Position numbers and translations under genes: made by a program. From Roseospira visakhapatnamensis (GTDB lineage: Bacteria; Pseudomonadota; Alphaproteobacteria; Rhodospirillales; Rhodospirillaceae): a stretch of DNA of 64,000 nucleotides. The stretch spans positions 1 through 64,000 of the forward strand of contig NZ_JACIGK010000018.1 in NCBI RefSeq assembly GCF_014197915.1, read 5' to 3'. Under the pieces are notes generated by a model that worked only from the letters and a program-made list of their open reading frames with translations, did no database searches and was not told where the DNA came from. Positions 16,817 through 27,126 of the stretch are shown here, piece by piece; position 1 is the first letter of the stretch, and each line of letters begins with the position of its first letter.

Positions 16817-17086
16817 ATGACCAAGCGTTTCGTTGCGACCCTCGCCGGTTGCATGATGTTGGCCATCGCCCCAGCCTTCGCTGGCGAGCCGGGACCGACG
16901 CTGCTGGCCGCGAATCCGGGAGTATCCCTGGGGACCGGCCTGAACGGCGCCGCCGCGCCGATGTCCTCGGGCGGAACTCTCCTGATCAGCGACACCAAGG
17001 AGATGGCCTGCGAAACCGACGCCGACTGCGCCTCGGCCGGCGATCACATGAAGTGCGACCATAACGTCTGCGTAAAGGCGGAGTAG
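16817..17086 (+). CDS. small secreted Cys-containing protein
   Basis: An 89-residue protein with a clear Sec signal peptide (MTKRFVATLAGCMMLAIAPA, then FAG), cleaved near residue 22. The mature part of about 65 residues ends with four cysteines in ACETDADCASAGDHMKCDHN and a following VCVKAE, probably forming two disulfides in the periplasm or outside the cell. The pattern 'C..d.dC....h.kCd...C' resembles small Cys-rich secreted domains, but I do not recognise a named family. GGAGGATAG precedes the ATG. A strong terminator hairpin follows. Confidence 0.75.
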   Translation: MTKRFVATLAGCMMLAIAPAFAGEPGPTLLAANPGVSLGTGLNGAAAPMSSGGTLLISDTKEMACETDADCASAGDHMKCDHNVCVKAE

Positions 17087-17159
17087 CGGGACGGGGTGCC
17101 TCCCATGCCCCTCTCCGCGCCTTTTGTTCGCGGATCGAAAAGACTCGCGGATTGAAAAG

Positions 17160-17198
17160 AAACGCCCGCCCGATCCGTCAGGGATCGGGCGGGCGTTT
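17160..17198. terminator. bidirectional rho-independent terminator
   Basis: A perfect 17-bp inverted repeat (AAACGCCCGCCCGATCC and its complement) has a 5-base loop and is T-rich just beyond each arm (TTTCT on plus; TTTCTTTTC on minus). It lies between the convergent secreted-protein gene and transketolase and can serve both. Confidence 0.9.
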
Positions 17199-17308
17199 CT
17201 GACGACTGTAGCCACACACACCACACACACGGTGTCGGGCATGCGCGGCTGATCCTGGCGTGAACCAGAGGGGGGCGGACCCCACCCCCCTTCCGTCCAG
17301 ACAAAGCC

Positions 17309-19321
17309 CTACAGGCGGGCCTTGGCGGCCGCGACCATGGCCTCGGCGGTGATGCCGAAGTGCTGGTAGAGCTGAGGCGCGGGGGCCGAGGCCCCGAAGC
17401 CGTCCATGCCGACGAAAGCGCCGTTGTCGCCGATCCAGCGCTCCCAGCCCATGCCGCAGGCCGCTTCCACGGCCACCCGCACGGTGCCGGTGCCCAGCAC
17501 GCTTTCCCGGTAGGTTTCGTCCTGCTTGGCGAACAGCTCCCAGCAGGGCATGGAAACGACGGCGGTGGGAATGCCCTCGCCCTGCAGGGTGTCGCGCGCG
17601 GTCATGGCCAGCATCACCTCCGACCCGGTGGCCATCAGGGTCACCCGGCGATCGCCGCCCTCGGCCTCGGCCAGCACATAGGCGCCCCGGGCGCTCGGCA
17701 TGTCCTCGGTCGCGGCCTTGCGCAGCGTCGGCAGGCCCTGGCGGCTGAGGGCAAGCAGGCTGGGGCCGGTGTCGTTTTGCAGCGCCAGCGCCCAGCACTC
17801 GGCGGTCTCCACGGCGTCGGCCGGACGGAACACCGCGACGTTGGGCATGGCGCGCAGCGACGCCAGATGCTCGACGGGCTGGTGGGTCGGGCCATCCTCG
17901 CCCAGACCGATGGAGTCGTGGGTCAGCACGTGGATGACCCGCGTTCCCATCAGCGCCGCCAGACGGATCGCCGGCCGGCAGTAATCGGCGAACACCAGGA
18001 AGGTCCCGCCATAGGGAATGAACCCGCCATGCAGGGCCAAGCCGTTCATGGCCGCGCCCATGCCATGCTCGCGCACGCCGTAGTGGATGTAGTTGCCGGC
18101 ATAGTCGCCCGGCTTCACCGGAGTCATGCCGCCGGCGCGGGTGTTGTTGGAGCCGGTCAGGTCGGCTGACCCGCCGATCATGGCCGGGTTGGCGGGCACC
18201 AGCGCCTCAAGCGCCTTCTGGGAGGCCACCCGGCTGGCGAGGGTCGGCGCGTCGGCGATCAGTCCGGCGATATGCGCCTTGAGGGCGGTGTCCCATCCCT
18301 CGGGCAGGTCGCCGGACAGCGTGGACAGGAAGGTCTCGCGCAGGGCCGCGTCGGCCCCCTCCAGGCGGTTCCGCCAGGCGGCATGCTCGTCCGCGCCCCG
18401 GGCACCGGCGGCCCGCCAGGCGGCCAGGGCACGCTCGGGCAGTTCGAACGGCCCATGGGTCCAGCCCAGGGCTTCTCGGGTGGCGGTCAGTTCGTCGTCG
18501 CCCAGCGGCGCGCCATGGGTGGCGGCGGTGCCCTGCTTGGTGGGCGCGCCAAAGCCGATCACGGTCTTGCAGGCGATCAGGGTCGGCCGGTCGGTCTCGC
18601 GCGCGGCGGCGATGGCGGCGGCGATGGCCTCCGGGTCATGGCCGTCCACGCGGCCGGTCTCCCAGCCGCTGGCCTCGAAGCGGGCCAGGTGATCGTCGGA
18701 GGTGGACAGGTCGGTGGCGCCGTCGATGGAAATGCTGTTGTCGTCCCACAGCACGATCAGCTTGCCCAGTTTCAGGTGCCCGGCCATGGAGATGGCCTCC
18801 TGGCTGATGCCCTCCATCAGGCAGCCGTCACCGGCGATCACATAGGTGTAGTGATCCACCAGGGTGTCGCCGTAACGGGCGGCGGCCATGCGCTCGCCAA
18901 GGGCCATGCCGACGGAGGTGGCGATGCCCTGCCCCAGCGGTCCCGTGGTCACCTCGATGCCCGGGGCATGGCCGTACTCGGGATGGCCGGCGGTCTTGCT
19001 GCCAAGCTGCCGGAAATTGCGCAGGTCGTCCATGTCCATGCCGGGCATGCCCGTCAGGTAGGACAGGGCATAGATCAGCATGGACCCGTGGCCGGCGGAG
19101 AGCACGAAGCGGTCGCGATCGGGCCAGGCCGGGTCGGCGGCGTCGAACTTCAGGAACCGCGTGTACAGCACGGTGGCCACGTCGGCCATGCCCATGGGCA
19201 TGCCGGGGTGCCCCGACTTGGCGGCCTGAACCGCGTCGGCGGCCAGGAAGCGGATGCAGTTGGCCATCTCGGTATGAGGGGCGATGGTGGCGGCGGCCGC
19301 GGGCGTGCTCTGGTGGGTCAT
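17309..19321 (-). CDS. tkt: transketolase
   Basis: A 670-residue thiamine-diphosphate enzyme that moves two-carbon units between sugar phosphates in the Calvin and pentose phosphate cycles. Visible features are [19 protein letters not shown], the TDP motif [13 protein letters not shown] through DDNSIS, the transketolase signature region [14 protein letters not shown], and a C-terminal domain with ATGSEV. ATG 19321 fits the family start; the frame extends further upstream without conservation. It lies about 120 bases downstream of prk on the same strand, so it is probably part of a cbb operon, where it would be called cbbT. Confidence 0.96.
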   Translation of the reverse strand: MTHQSTPAAAATIAPHTEMANCIRFLAADAVQAAKSGHPGMPMGMADVATVLYTRFLKFDAADPAWPDRDRFVLSAGHGSMLIYALSYLTGMPGMDMDDLRNFRQLGSKTAGHPEYGHAPGIEVTTGPLGQGIATSVGMALGERMAAARYGDTLVDHYTYVIAGDGCLMEGISQEAISMAGHLKLGKLIVLWDDNSISIDGATDLSTSDDHLARFEASGWETGRVDGHDPEAIAAAIAAARETDRPTLIACKTVIGFGAPTKQGTAATHGAPLGDDELTATREALGWTHGPFELPERALAAWRAAGARGADEHAAWRNRLEGADAALRETFLSTLSGDLPEGWDTALKAHIAGLIADAPTLASRVASQKALEALVPANPAMIGGSADLTGSNNTRAGGMTPVKPGDYAGNYIHYGVREHGMGAAMNGLALHGGFIPYGGTFLVFADYCRPAIRLAALMGTRVIHVLTHDSIGLGEDGPTHQPVEHLASLRAMPNVAVFRPADAVETAECWALALQNDTGPSLLALSRQGLPTLRKAATEDMPSARGAYVLAEAEGGDRRVTLMATGSEVMLAMTARDTLQGEGIPTAVVSMPCWELFAKQDETYRESVLGTGTVRVAVEAACGMGWERWIGDNGAFVGMDGFGASAPAPQLYQHFGITAEAMVAAAKARL

Positions 19322-19440
19322 GGGTGTATCCTCGTTCTGCGCGGGAGCCTTCCCGGGGCGCCCCGCCTCCTCAATCTGGTCCAAGACATCCTGGGGCGGG
19401 TCCGACCAGGTGGCGGATCCCGTCCCCGGTGGGAGTAGAC

Positions 19441-20379
19441 CTAAATCGCGTGAATGCCCAGCGCGGCCTTCACCATGTGATAGGCGATCAGAAGCTGGGT
19501 GAGGGCCAGGGGATGGCTCACCACCTGATTGTTGTTGGCGTCCGTGAATTCGCCCACATTGGCGCGCAAGTGGCTGGCCTCGGGAATGAGGTCCCACAGC
19601 AGGTTTTCCAGCGCCTTGGCCCGCTGGTCGGTGATGGACCCGGTGATCCCCAGGACGTCGACGGGCTTGCCGTCGTGGTCACGGGCCAGATCCAGGCTCA
19701 ACTCGTTCTTGGCGCCGGCATCCACCAGCGGCGCCAGGTTGGGATGCGGCAGCGTCGGCCGCAGAATGTGGCGCACATCCAGACGGGCTCCGCTTTCCGC
19801 CGACTGGCCCTCGGGCCGCTTGAACTGGATGACGATGTCGGCGAACACCCGCTGCGGGTGGATGAAGGCCGGGCTGTCCTCCCGGCGCTTCTCCAGCGAG
19901 GCCAGGACCTGGTCGCGGGTGTAGCCGCGCTTGGCGGTGTCGCGCTGGATCTTCCATTCGACACGCAGGTCCTGGTCCGGCTCCAGGTAGATCTTGACGT
20001 CGTAGCAATCGCGCATGGCCCGGGTGGTGTAGCCCAAAAGGCCCTCGACGATGATGTAGGGCTTGGGCAACACGTACTGGGGCTGCACCAGATCGCCGAC
20101 CTCGTGACTGTAGACCGGCTTGAGGATCGGCTTGCCCTGCCGCAGCAGGCCCAGGTGCTGTTCCAGGATGTCCAGGTAGTTGGACCTGGGGTCCAGCGCC
20201 GACAGGCCGTTTTCGGCCCGCTGGGCGCGGGAGAAGCGGTGGTAGTCGTCGGTGCAGATGGTGGCCACGCGATCCTCGCCCAGGATACGCGCCACGCCCG
20301 TCGCCAGGGTGGTCTTACCGCTGGCCGAATCACCGACCACGCCGAGGATGATAGGGCGATCAAAGCGCTTCAGGGGCAT
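19441..20379 (-). CDS. prk: phosphoribulokinase
   Basis: A 312-residue bacterial-type phosphoribulokinase that makes ribulose 1,5-bisphosphate, the CO2 acceptor, from ribulose 5-phosphate and ATP. Walker A is [10 protein letters not shown] near the start. [13 protein letters not shown], the Walker B-like [11 protein letters not shown] and the substrate-binding RDTAKRGYT region are all present. This enzyme is essentially specific to the Calvin cycle, so it is the best single indicator of autotrophy here. ATG 20379 is preferred over upstream codons. It lies between glpX (88 bases away) and tkt. Rubisco genes are not in the window. Confidence 0.96.
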   Translation of the reverse strand: MPLKRFDRPIILGVVGDSASGKTTLATGVARILGEDRVATICTDDYHRFSRAQRAENGLSALDPRSNYLDILEQHLGLLRQGKPILKPVYSHEVGDLVQPQYVLPKPYIIVEGLLGYTTRAMRDCYDVKIYLEPDQDLRVEWKIQRDTAKRGYTRDQVLASLEKRREDSPAFIHPQRVFADIVIQFKRPEGQSAESGARLDVRHILRPTLPHPNLAPLVDAGAKNELSLDLARDHDGKPVDVLGITGSITDQRAKALENLLWDLIPEASHLRANVGEFTDANNNQVVSHPLALTQLLIAYHMVKAALGIHAI

Positions 20380-20467
20380 GACGGAAAGGTCCTTCCAAGT
20401 GCCGTGATGGTCCAAGTCGGTGGTCGTGCCATGATCCGAGCCAGGCACGCGGGGGGCGGGGGCCGGG

Positions 20468-21448
20468 TCAGCCCTGGTTGCCATGACCCAGGGGGCGCCA
20501 GTTGACCAGCGTCTGCCGTTCGCCGCTGTCCCCGGAGACCATCAGCGTCTCCAGGCGCTCGTGGGTGCTGGTGCGCTGCACGCCGCCCACCAGCAGGCCC
20601 GAGGTGATTCCGGTGGCACAGAAGAAGACCTTCTGGGATTTGATCATCTGATCCATTGCGTACCAGCGCTCGGTGTTGAGTCCCGCTTTTTGCACCGCGA
20701 TCTGCTCGGTGGGCAACTGCGGATCCAGTCGGCCCATGAACTCACCGCCCAGCGCGCGCACGGCGCAGGCGGACATGATGCCCTCGGGCGTACCGCCAGT
20801 GCCCATCAGGCAGTCGATGCCCGACTCAGGAATGGCGGCCATCAACGCGCCGGCCACGTCGCCCGCCGGGTACAGGGCGACGCGCGCGCCGGCTTGGTGG
20901 ATCCGCTCCACCAGACCCCGGTGGCGCGGCTTCTCCAGAACGTAGACGGTCAACTCGCCGATCGGCTTGTCGAGGACCTGGGCAAGCGCCGTCAGGCGCC
21001 GTTCCACCGACCAGGTGGGGTCGATCTTGCCCCGGGCGGCCGGCGGCACGACCAGTTTTTCCATATAGAACGCCGGCCCCGGATCCATCATGGTGCCGCG
21101 CGGCGCGACCGCGATCACCGCCAGGGCGTTGGTCATGCCGTTGGCCAGATAGGAGGTGCCCTCCACGGGATCCACGGCGATGTCCAGTTGCATGTCGTCC
21201 GGGGCTTGGCCCAGCCGCTCGCCGCTATACAGGGCCGGCGCCTCGTCCTTCTCGCCCTCGCCGATGACCACCACGCCGTCGATGGCCAGTTGGTTGAGCT
21301 GGGCGCGCATGGCGTCCACGGCGGCACCGTCGCCATCCTCCTTGCGGCCGCGGCCGATCCAGTCATAGGCGGCGCTCGCGGCCGCCTCGGTGACACTACG
21401 CAGGGCGTACAGGAACAGGGGCGCGCTGCCCCCGGTCATGCTCATCAT
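20468..21448 (-). CDS. glpX: fructose-1,6-bisphosphatase, class II
   Basis: A 326-residue GlpX-type phosphatase that removes the 1-phosphate of fructose 1,6-bisphosphate; in autotrophs such enzymes often act on sedoheptulose bisphosphate as well. Class II hallmarks are GEGEKDEAPALYSGE and AVDPVEGTSYLANG with metal-binding acids, then GDVAGALMAAIPESGIDCLM and GTGGTPEG. GGAGGAG precedes the ATG. It is the first gene of the minus-strand group glpX-prk-tkt, which fits a role in RuBP regeneration. The gene for the atypical regulator lies about 200 bases upstream. Confidence 0.95.
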   Translation of the reverse strand: MMSMTGGSAPLFLYALRSVTEAAASAAYDWIGRGRKEDGDGAAVDAMRAQLNQLAIDGVVVIGEGEKDEAPALYSGERLGQAPDDMQLDIAVDPVEGTSYLANGMTNALAVIAVAPRGTMMDPGPAFYMEKLVVPPAARGKIDPTWSVERRLTALAQVLDKPIGELTVYVLEKPRHRGLVERIHQAGARVALYPAGDVAGALMAAIPESGIDCLMGTGGTPEGIMSACAVRALGGEFMGRLDPQLPTEQIAVQKAGLNTERWYAMDQMIKSQKVFFCATGITSGLLVGGVQRTSTHERLETLMVSGDSGERQTLVNWRPLGHGNQG

Positions 21449-21651
21449 GGCCGGTCATCTCCTCCCGGTGTTGCCTCTTGGACCCGGTTCGTTCGATGTC
21501 CAGGACGGTACCGGTCCGGCCATGACCCTGAAACGCCCGCCGGAGGGGGACCATAATCTCTTTGGGGGGATTCAGCCCCACCCGAACGGGTAGGGTCTGT
21601 CATCGGCGGCGCGCGGGATTGGCCTGGGCCGACGGCGGAGTCACCCGTGCC

Positions 21652-22284
21652 CTAGGACTCGGCCAGGAACGCGGCCACCGCCCCGGCCCGATTGGAGACG
21701 TCGAGCTTGCCGAAGACGTTCTTCAGATGGAACTTGACGGTATGCACCGAGATGCCGAAATGCCGCGCGATGTCGGCGTTGGACTGGCCCTCCGCCAGGC
21801 AGGCCAGCAACTCGCGCTCCCGGGCGGTCAGGGCGTCCAGGGGCGAGGCCGGGCGCGCCTGCTGCATGCGGGCCACGTCGGTGTAGGGGAAGGTCATGTG
21901 TCCGCGCGCCACCGTGTCGATGGCCGCCAGCAGCCTTTCGGGACTCTCGGACTTGCAGCAGAAGCCCGCGCCCCCCAGGTCCATGACGCGGCGCGGGATG
22001 GCCGGGTCGGGATCGCCGGTGTACACCAGCACGCGCGGCGCGTCCGTCCGCTCCTGCAACGCCTTCAGCACCGCCGCGCCATCCATGTACGGCATGACCC
22101 AACCGATCACCCCCACCCGAAAGGTCAGCTTGTCCAGCGCCCGCATGAACAACTCGCCATCCTCGGCCGTCCCCAGGAGGTTGAACCGGGAGTCATGGCC
22201 GAGCAAGGTTTTCATGGCCATGCGGACAAGCGGGCTCTTGTCGGCCACGAAGACATCGATCAGCGGGCGCGCACGCGTTTCCAT
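21652..22284 (-). CDS. LuxR/NarL-type response regulator with atypical receiver
   Basis: A 210-residue protein with an N-terminal receiver fold and a C-terminal LuxR helix-turn-helix (LTARERELLACLAEGQSNAD, then IARHFGISVHTVKFHLKNVF). In the receiver, the phospho-acceptor position before MPYMDG is Gly61 (reading GVIGWVMP) and one of the two N-terminal acidic residues is Ala14, while the lysine in FCCKSES is kept. Normal aspartyl phosphorylation is therefore not expected. GGGGGAG lies upstream of the ATG. It is upstream of glpX-prk-tkt on the same strand; control of those genes is possible but only inferred from position. Confidence 0.88.
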   Translation of the reverse strand: METRARPLIDVFVADKSPLVRMAMKTLLGHDSRFNLLGTAEDGELFMRALDKLTFRVGVIGWVMPYMDGAAVLKALQERTDAPRVLVYTGDPDPAIPRRVMDLGGAGFCCKSESPERLLAAIDTVARGHMTFPYTDVARMQQARPASPLDALTARERELLACLAEGQSNADIARHFGISVHTVKFHLKNVFGKLDVSNRAGAVAAFLAES

Positions 22285-22423
22285 GCTGGTCGGTTCACTC
22301 CCCCAATGGCCGTTCGGCGCCGGTCGCGGATGGCGTCGCGTGTGACGGCCCGATGACCGCAGGGTACGGTCAGCCCGGTCGTTCCGCCAAGATCAATGTC
22401 AACCGCATGGAGAAAGCCTCCCC

Positions 22424-22843
22424 ATGAAATATCTGCACACCATGGTCCGGGTCACCGATCTGGATGCCGCCTTGGCGTTCTATGTGGACGCCCTGGGCCT
22501 GCGCGAGACCCGCCGCACGGAGTCCCCGCAAGGCCGGTTCACCCTCATCTACCTGGGCGCCGACGAGAACCCCGAGGCCGAGATCGAATTGACCCACAAC
22601 TGGGATCCGGAGGAGCTGTCGGGCGGCCGCGCGTTCGGCCACCTGGCGTTCCGGGTGGATGACATCTACGCCGCTTGCCAGCGCTTCGTGGACAAGAGAG
22701 TGACCATCAACCGCCCGCCCCGCGACGGCCATATGGCCTTCGTGCGCTCGCCCGAGGGCATTTCCATCGAGCTGTTGCAGGCGGGTGATCCCCTGCCCCC
22801 GGCCGAACCCTGGGCCTCGATGCCCAACACGGGCACCTGGTAG
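22424..22843 (+). CDS. gloA: lactoylglutathione lyase (glyoxalase I)
   Basis: A 139-residue metalloenzyme that isomerises the methylglyoxal-glutathione hemithioacetal to S-lactoylglutathione. MKYLHTMVRVTDLDAALAFY starts the first beta-alpha-beta repeat with its His ligand. GLRETRRTESPQGRFTL, the Glu in EAEIELTHNWD, the His in FGHLAFRVDD and the Glu in SIELLQ complete the metal site. Length is standard, and GGAG stands before the ATG. It is divergent from the response regulator. Confidence 0.95.
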   Translation: MKYLHTMVRVTDLDAALAFYVDALGLRETRRTESPQGRFTLIYLGADENPEAEIELTHNWDPEELSGGRAFGHLAFRVDDIYAACQRFVDKRVTINRPPRDGHMAFVRSPEGISIELLQAGDPLPPAEPWASMPNTGTW

Positions 22844-23079
22844 GCGCCCGGATGTCCCATTCCCGGTCGCGGTGTCCCCGGGCTCACCGGGCCGCGACCT
22901 TGAACGGACGGTCGAAGAGGTCACGCCCGCGACAAGAGAGTCGAGGGTCCCGATCGCGATCCGGCGGCGCGCGTCCGCGTCCGGGACGATCCACAGGACC
23001 CCCATCGGCTGGTCGGAAACTCAAGGACCGGAGAAAATATCGGGGAACCTCGGGCCGGATCCCGTGTTCGGCGGACGAC

Positions 23080-23973
23080 TCAGAACGACAGCCGCAGACC
23101 GATGGACATGCCGTGGTTGGTCGCCTCGCCGGCATCGCCGCCGACTCCGGTGCCGCCGAGTCCCATCCGCGCGCCGAGCCCCGGATCCAGTGGGCCGGTG
23201 GTCTCCTGGCCGATATAGCGATAGGCGAAGTCCAGCGTAATCCCGCTGCTCACCGCGTAGTTGGACCCCAGGGTCGCCCCCCAGGTCATGCCATGGGCGG
23301 TGGTCTGCTCCGTCACGGGCAGGCCGATCCGGGCGGGGGACTCGCCACCCGCGACCGCATGCACGCCCCCCACGGACACGTCGGCGCCCAGGAAGGGCCG
23401 CACGCCCCCAAGCTCAAGCCCCATGAGCGCATTGACGTCCAACAAGGCGGAGAGGCTGCCGCTGAGCCGCTGACCAAAACCCGCCGGCGCCATGGACGCC
23501 GCGCTCTCCGGTCCCACCCCCAGGGGTGACGACCAGGTCAGGCCACCATCCCCACCAATGCCGATGGCCTCCAGACCCAGGCCGGCGCCGAGGTGAAGCC
23601 AGCCCTCATGTCCATAGTGGACGCCGAGTCCCAGCATGCCGGGCTCGCGGTCCAGACCCCCGCCCCGGCTGAGACAGGCGCTCAGTGGCCGCTCGGCCGC
23701 GCCCAGTCCAAGACAGGGCGCGGCAAACCCGGCCGCCCCACCCGTGGTTCCGTCCAGCGGCGAGACAAAAGTCAGGCCGCGCCCGATCCCCGGCCCCTCG
23801 CCCGCCAGCGCCGGTTCCGGCACGCCCGCGCCGACGGCGAGTCCGTCCGCCGCCCAGGCCGGAGCCAGGTCGAGGACGCCCACGACCGCCAGACATCCGG
23901 CCAGGACAAGGCCTGGCCCGACGCCCGCGCGCGCCGCCGAGACAGCCGTCGCAACTTTGGAACGAGATACCAT
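23080..23973 (-). CDS. predicted outer-membrane beta-barrel protein
   Basis: A 297-residue Gly-rich protein with an N-terminal signal peptide (basic start, hydrophobic VLAGCLAVVGVLDLAPAWA, cleavage after AWA). Alternating strands run through the C-terminal half and it ends in GLRLSF, a C-terminal Phe typical of outer-membrane barrels. The segments LDFAYRYIGQE and NHGMSIGLRLSF recall OmpA/OprF-like or Opacity-type barrels. The central 100 residues are loop-rich without a clear match. ATG 23973 fits the signal peptide. No operon partner; function unknown. Confidence 0.75.
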   Translation of the reverse strand: MVSRSKVATAVSAARAGVGPGLVLAGCLAVVGVLDLAPAWAADGLAVGAGVPEPALAGEGPGIGRGLTFVSPLDGTTGGAAGFAAPCLGLGAAERPLSACLSRGGGLDREPGMLGLGVHYGHEGWLHLGAGLGLEAIGIGGDGGLTWSSPLGVGPESAASMAPAGFGQRLSGSLSALLDVNALMGLELGGVRPFLGADVSVGGVHAVAGGESPARIGLPVTEQTTAHGMTWGATLGSNYAVSSGITLDFAYRYIGQETTGPLDPGLGARMGLGGTGVGGDAGEATNHGMSIGLRLSF

Positions 23974-24177
23974 GGAACGACCCTCTCGGCCGCCCCCATC
24001 GAAAGGCGGCCCTCGGCGGCAGTCTAGCACCATCCCGATGGTATCGTGATGCGGTTAACGAAACCCTGAGGAGACCGCAGCGACGGGCAGCGCCCGGGCA
24101 CACCGGCCCTTGCCCGGGCACCATGGGATCGGTCATCGTGGTCGCCCAACAGGCCCCGGTCCAGGCACCGTCTCATC

Positions 24178-25068
24178 ATGTCGTCTCCGTTCGCCTCTCC
24201 CGACCCTCTGGATGATCTGGCGGTACTGCGCTGGTACGACGTCGCCGGCGTGGACGAGTGCACGGGCGAGGCCCCGGTGGATCGTTTCGCCGCCGACGCC
24301 CAGCGGCGCGCCGAGCGGCAGGCCGCGTCGTCCCGCCCTCGGCAGCCCCCGGAGTCGGTGCCCGCCGAACGCGGGCGGGATCGACGCCCGGTCACGGCTC
24401 CCGCGTCTCCGCCGGAACGGCCCCCGTCGCACGGCGCGGTCGATAGCCAGGGCGGCGGGGCGGCGGCGCTGGCCTCCCGGGCCGCGTCGCTGGACGACCT
24501 GCGCGCGGCGCTGGAGGCGTTCGACGGCTGCCCGCTGAAAATCACGGCCACCAACACGGTGTTCGGCGACGGCGCCCCGGACGCCGCGCTGATGGTGGTC
24601 GGTGAGGCTCCGGGCGCGGAAGAGGACCGGCAGGGGCGGCCCTTCTGCGGTGTCAGCGGCCGGTTGCTCGACGACATGCTGGCGTCCATCGGCTTCGACC
24701 GCACCACCGCCTACATCACCAACGTCGTGCCCTGGCGCCCCCCCGGCAACCGCAAGCCGACGCCCGCCGAGGTCTCGGTCTGCCTGCCGTTCATCGAACG
24801 CCATGTGGCCCTGGTGGCGCCCCAGGTGCTGTTGCTGGTGGGCGGCCTCGCCGCCTCCAGCCTGTTGGGCACCACCCAGGGGATCACCCGCCTGCGGGGA
24901 CGCTGGGAGACGCGACAGGTGGGACAGCACGCCATCGCCGCCATGCCGACGTTCCATCCCGCCTATCTGCTGCGCAACCCCGAGGCCAAGCGGCTGTCGT
25001 GGCGCGACCTGCTGGCGGTGCAGGAGCGGCTGACCGGTCTTGCCGGCGCAACAAGCGGTCGGGAATGA
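24178..25068 (+). CDS. uracil-DNA glycosylase, type 4 family
   Basis: A 296-residue DNA repair enzyme that removes uracil from DNA. The catalytic domain starts near residue 100 (FDGCPLKITATNTVFGDG) and contains VGEAPGAEEDRQGRPFCG, YITNVVPWRPPGNRKPTP and MPTFHPAYLLRNP, all family hallmarks including the Fe-S and uracil-binding regions. The first 100 residues are a variable, Arg/Pro-rich extension common in alphaproteobacterial members. It is convergent with hslU, only seven bases apart. Confidence 0.93.
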   Translation: MSSPFASPDPLDDLAVLRWYDVAGVDECTGEAPVDRFAADAQRRAERQAASSRPRQPPESVPAERGRDRRPVTAPASPPERPPSHGAVDSQGGGAAALASRAASLDDLRAALEAFDGCPLKITATNTVFGDGAPDAALMVVGEAPGAEEDRQGRPFCGVSGRLLDDMLASIGFDRTTAYITNVVPWRPPGNRKPTPAEVSVCLPFIERHVALVAPQVLLLVGGLAASSLLGTTQGITRLRGRWETRQVGQHAIAAMPTFHPAYLLRNPEAKRLSWRDLLAVQERLTGLAGATSGRE

Positions 25069-25075
25069 CCGGGCG

Positions 25076-26389
25076 TCACAGGATGAACTTCGACAGATCC
25101 CCGGACTTGGCCAGCGGCGAGACCCGCTCGGTCACCAGATCGGCGTCGACGACGATGGTCTCGCCACCGCGGTCGGAGGCGGTGAAGGAAATCTCCTCCA
25201 GCAGCCGTTCCAGCACCGTGTGCAACCGCCGGGCACCAATGTTCTCGACGTTCGCGTTGATCTCGGCGGCCAGATCGGCGACGGCGTCGATGGCCTCGTC
25301 GGTGAACTCCAGGGTCACCCCCTCGGTGCCCATCAGCGCCTTGTACTGCTTGATCAGGCTGGCCTCCGGCTCGGTCAGAATGCGCACGAAGTCGCTGCGG
25401 TCCAGGGCCTTCAACTCGACGCGAATGGGCAGGCGACCCTGCAACTCCGGCAGCAGGTCCGAGGGCTTGGACAGGTGGAACGCCCCCGAGGCGATGAACA
25501 GCACGTGATCGGTGCGCACGGCGCCGTACTTGGTGGACACGGACGTGCCCTCGATCAGAGGCAGCAGGTCGCGCTGCACGCCCTCGCGGGAGACATCGGC
25601 GCTGCCCCGGGACTCGCTGCGCCCGGCGATCTTGTCCAGTTCGTCCAGGAAGACGATGCCGTCGTTCTCGACCGAGGCGATCGCTTCCTTCACCACCTGG
25701 TCCTCGTCCAGGAGGTTGTCGGCCTCCTCGCGCACCAGAACCTCGTAGCTGTCCTCGACCGTCATGCGGCGCCGCTTGGTGCGCCCGCCGAGCGCCTTCC
25801 CGAAGATATCGCCCAGGTTCAGCATGCCCATCTGCTGGCCCGGCATGCCCGGGATATCGAGCGTCGGCATGGACATGCCGCCGGTGTCGCGCACGTCGAT
25901 GTCCACTTCCTTGTCGGCCAGCCGGCCCTCGCGCAGCATCTTGCGGAAGTTCTGGCGCGTGCCGTCCTTGGCCGTCGATCCCACCAGCGCATCGAGCACG
26001 CGATCCTCGGCGGCAACCTCGGCCTTCGAATGCACACGCTTGCGCAGGCGCTCCCGGGTGTCGGCGATGGCGATCTCCACCAGGTCGCGGATGATGCTCT
26101 CGACATCGCGGCCCACGTAGCCCACCTCGGTGAACTTGGTGGCCTCCACCTTCATGAACGGCGCCTCGGCCAGGCGCGCGAGGCGGCGGGAGATCTCGGT
26201 CTTGCCGACACCGGTGGGGCCGATCATCAGGATGTTCTTGGGAAGCACCTCCTCGCGCAGCCCCTCGGGCAACTGGCGGCGGCGCCAGCGGTTGCGCAGG
26301 GCGATGGCCACCGAGCGCTTGGCCTCGGCCTGGCCGACGATGTAGCGGTCGAGTTCAGAGACGATCTCGCGGGGACTGAAGGCAGACAT
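25076..26389 (-). CDS. hslU: ATP-dependent protease ATPase subunit HslU
   Basis: A 437-residue AAA+ unfoldase that feeds substrates to Hsl[21 protein letters not shown] at the start, Walker [14 protein letters not shown], the pore-loop [17 protein letters not shown] region, the family-specific I-domain insert (about 110-240), Walker [10 protein letters not shown] and the sensor [14 protein letters not shown] are present. ATG 26389 matches the family start. It lies 116 bases downstream of hslV on the same strand, and the sigma-32-like promoter ahead of hslV should drive both. Confidence 0.97.
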   Translation of the reverse strand: MSAFSPREIVSELDRYIVGQAEAKRSVAIALRNRWRRRQLPEGLREEVLPKNILMIGPTGVGKTEISRRLARLAEAPFMKVEATKFTEVGYVGRDVESIIRDLVEIAIADTRERLRKRVHSKAEVAAEDRVLDALVGSTAKDGTRQNFRKMLREGRLADKEVDIDVRDTGGMSMPTLDIPGMPGQQMGMLNLGDIFGKALGGRTKRRRMTVEDSYEVLVREEADNLLDEDQVVKEAIASVENDGIVFLDELDKIAGRSESRGSADVSREGVQRDLLPLIEGTSVSTKYGAVRTDHVLFIASGAFHLSKPSDLLPELQGRLPIRVELKALDRSDFVRILTEPEASLIKQYKALMGTEGVTLEFTDEAIDAVADLAAEINANVENIGARRLHTVLERLLEEISFTASDRGGETIVVDADLVTERVSPLAKSGDLSKFIL

Positions 26390-26505
26390 GGCGGTTTCCG
26401 AAGCAGCGGACGAACAGGGCGGCGGGACGACGAAGGCGCGGCCTTCGGGTCGGTGTCGGATCACTGTGTGCGGGACCCGTGCGGGATGGGACGGGACGGC
26501 GCCGC

Positions 26506-27075
26506 TCAGGCGCCCGCGTCGAGGGTTTCGACGACCACCGCGTGGTTGGTGTAGACGCAGATGTCGGCGGCGATGGCCATGGCCTTGCGGGCGATGGCCT
26601 CGGCATCCATGTCGTCCCGGTCGGCCAGCGCGCGGGCGGCGGCCAGGGCGAAGGACCCGCCCGACCCGATGGCGATCATGCCGTCCTCCGGCTCCAGGAC
26701 ATCACCGTTGCCGGTCAACACCAGGGACACGTCCTTGTCCACGACGGCCATCATGGCTTCCAGGCGGCGCAGGTAGCGATCGGTGCGCCAGTCCTTGGCC
26801 ATCTCCACGCAGGCGCGGGTCAGTTGGCCCGGGTACTTTTCCAGTTGCCCCTCCAGACGCTCGAACAGCGCGAAGGCATCCGCCGTGGCTCCCGCGAAGC
26901 CCGCCAGCACCGAGCCGCCGGACAGCGTGCGGACCTTGCGGGCGTTGGACTTCATCACCGTCTGGCCGAAACTGACCTGGCCGTCCCCGGCCACCACCAC
27001 GGTTCCGTTCTTGCGCACGGACAGGATGGTGGTGCCATGCCATTGTATCGGATCATGGGGGGTCGAGCCGGTCAT
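26506..27075 (-). CDS. hslV: ATP-dependent protease subunit HslV
   Basis: A 189-residue N-terminal nucleophile protease of the HslUV heat-shock complex. After a short propeptide the catalytic threonine appears in [13 protein letters not shown], followed by [20 protein letters not shown] and [37 protein letters not shown] near the end is also diagnostic. Length is standard for forms with a propeptide. It lies upstream of hslU; a heat-shock-type promoter lies about 50-80 bases upstream. Confidence 0.97.
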   Translation of the reverse strand: MTGSTPHDPIQWHGTTILSVRKNGTVVVAGDGQVSFGQTVMKSNARKVRTLSGGSVLAGFAGATADAFALFERLEGQLEKYPGQLTRACVEMAKDWRTDRYLRRLEAMMAVVDKDVSLVLTGNGDVLEPEDGMIAIGSGGSFALAAARALADRDDMDAEAIARKAMAIAADICVYTNHAVVVETLDAGA

Positions 27076-27126
27076 CGCGGAGCCTCTTGGGTCTGGGTCG
27101 GGGTGATACGGGCCGAAGACCACAAG

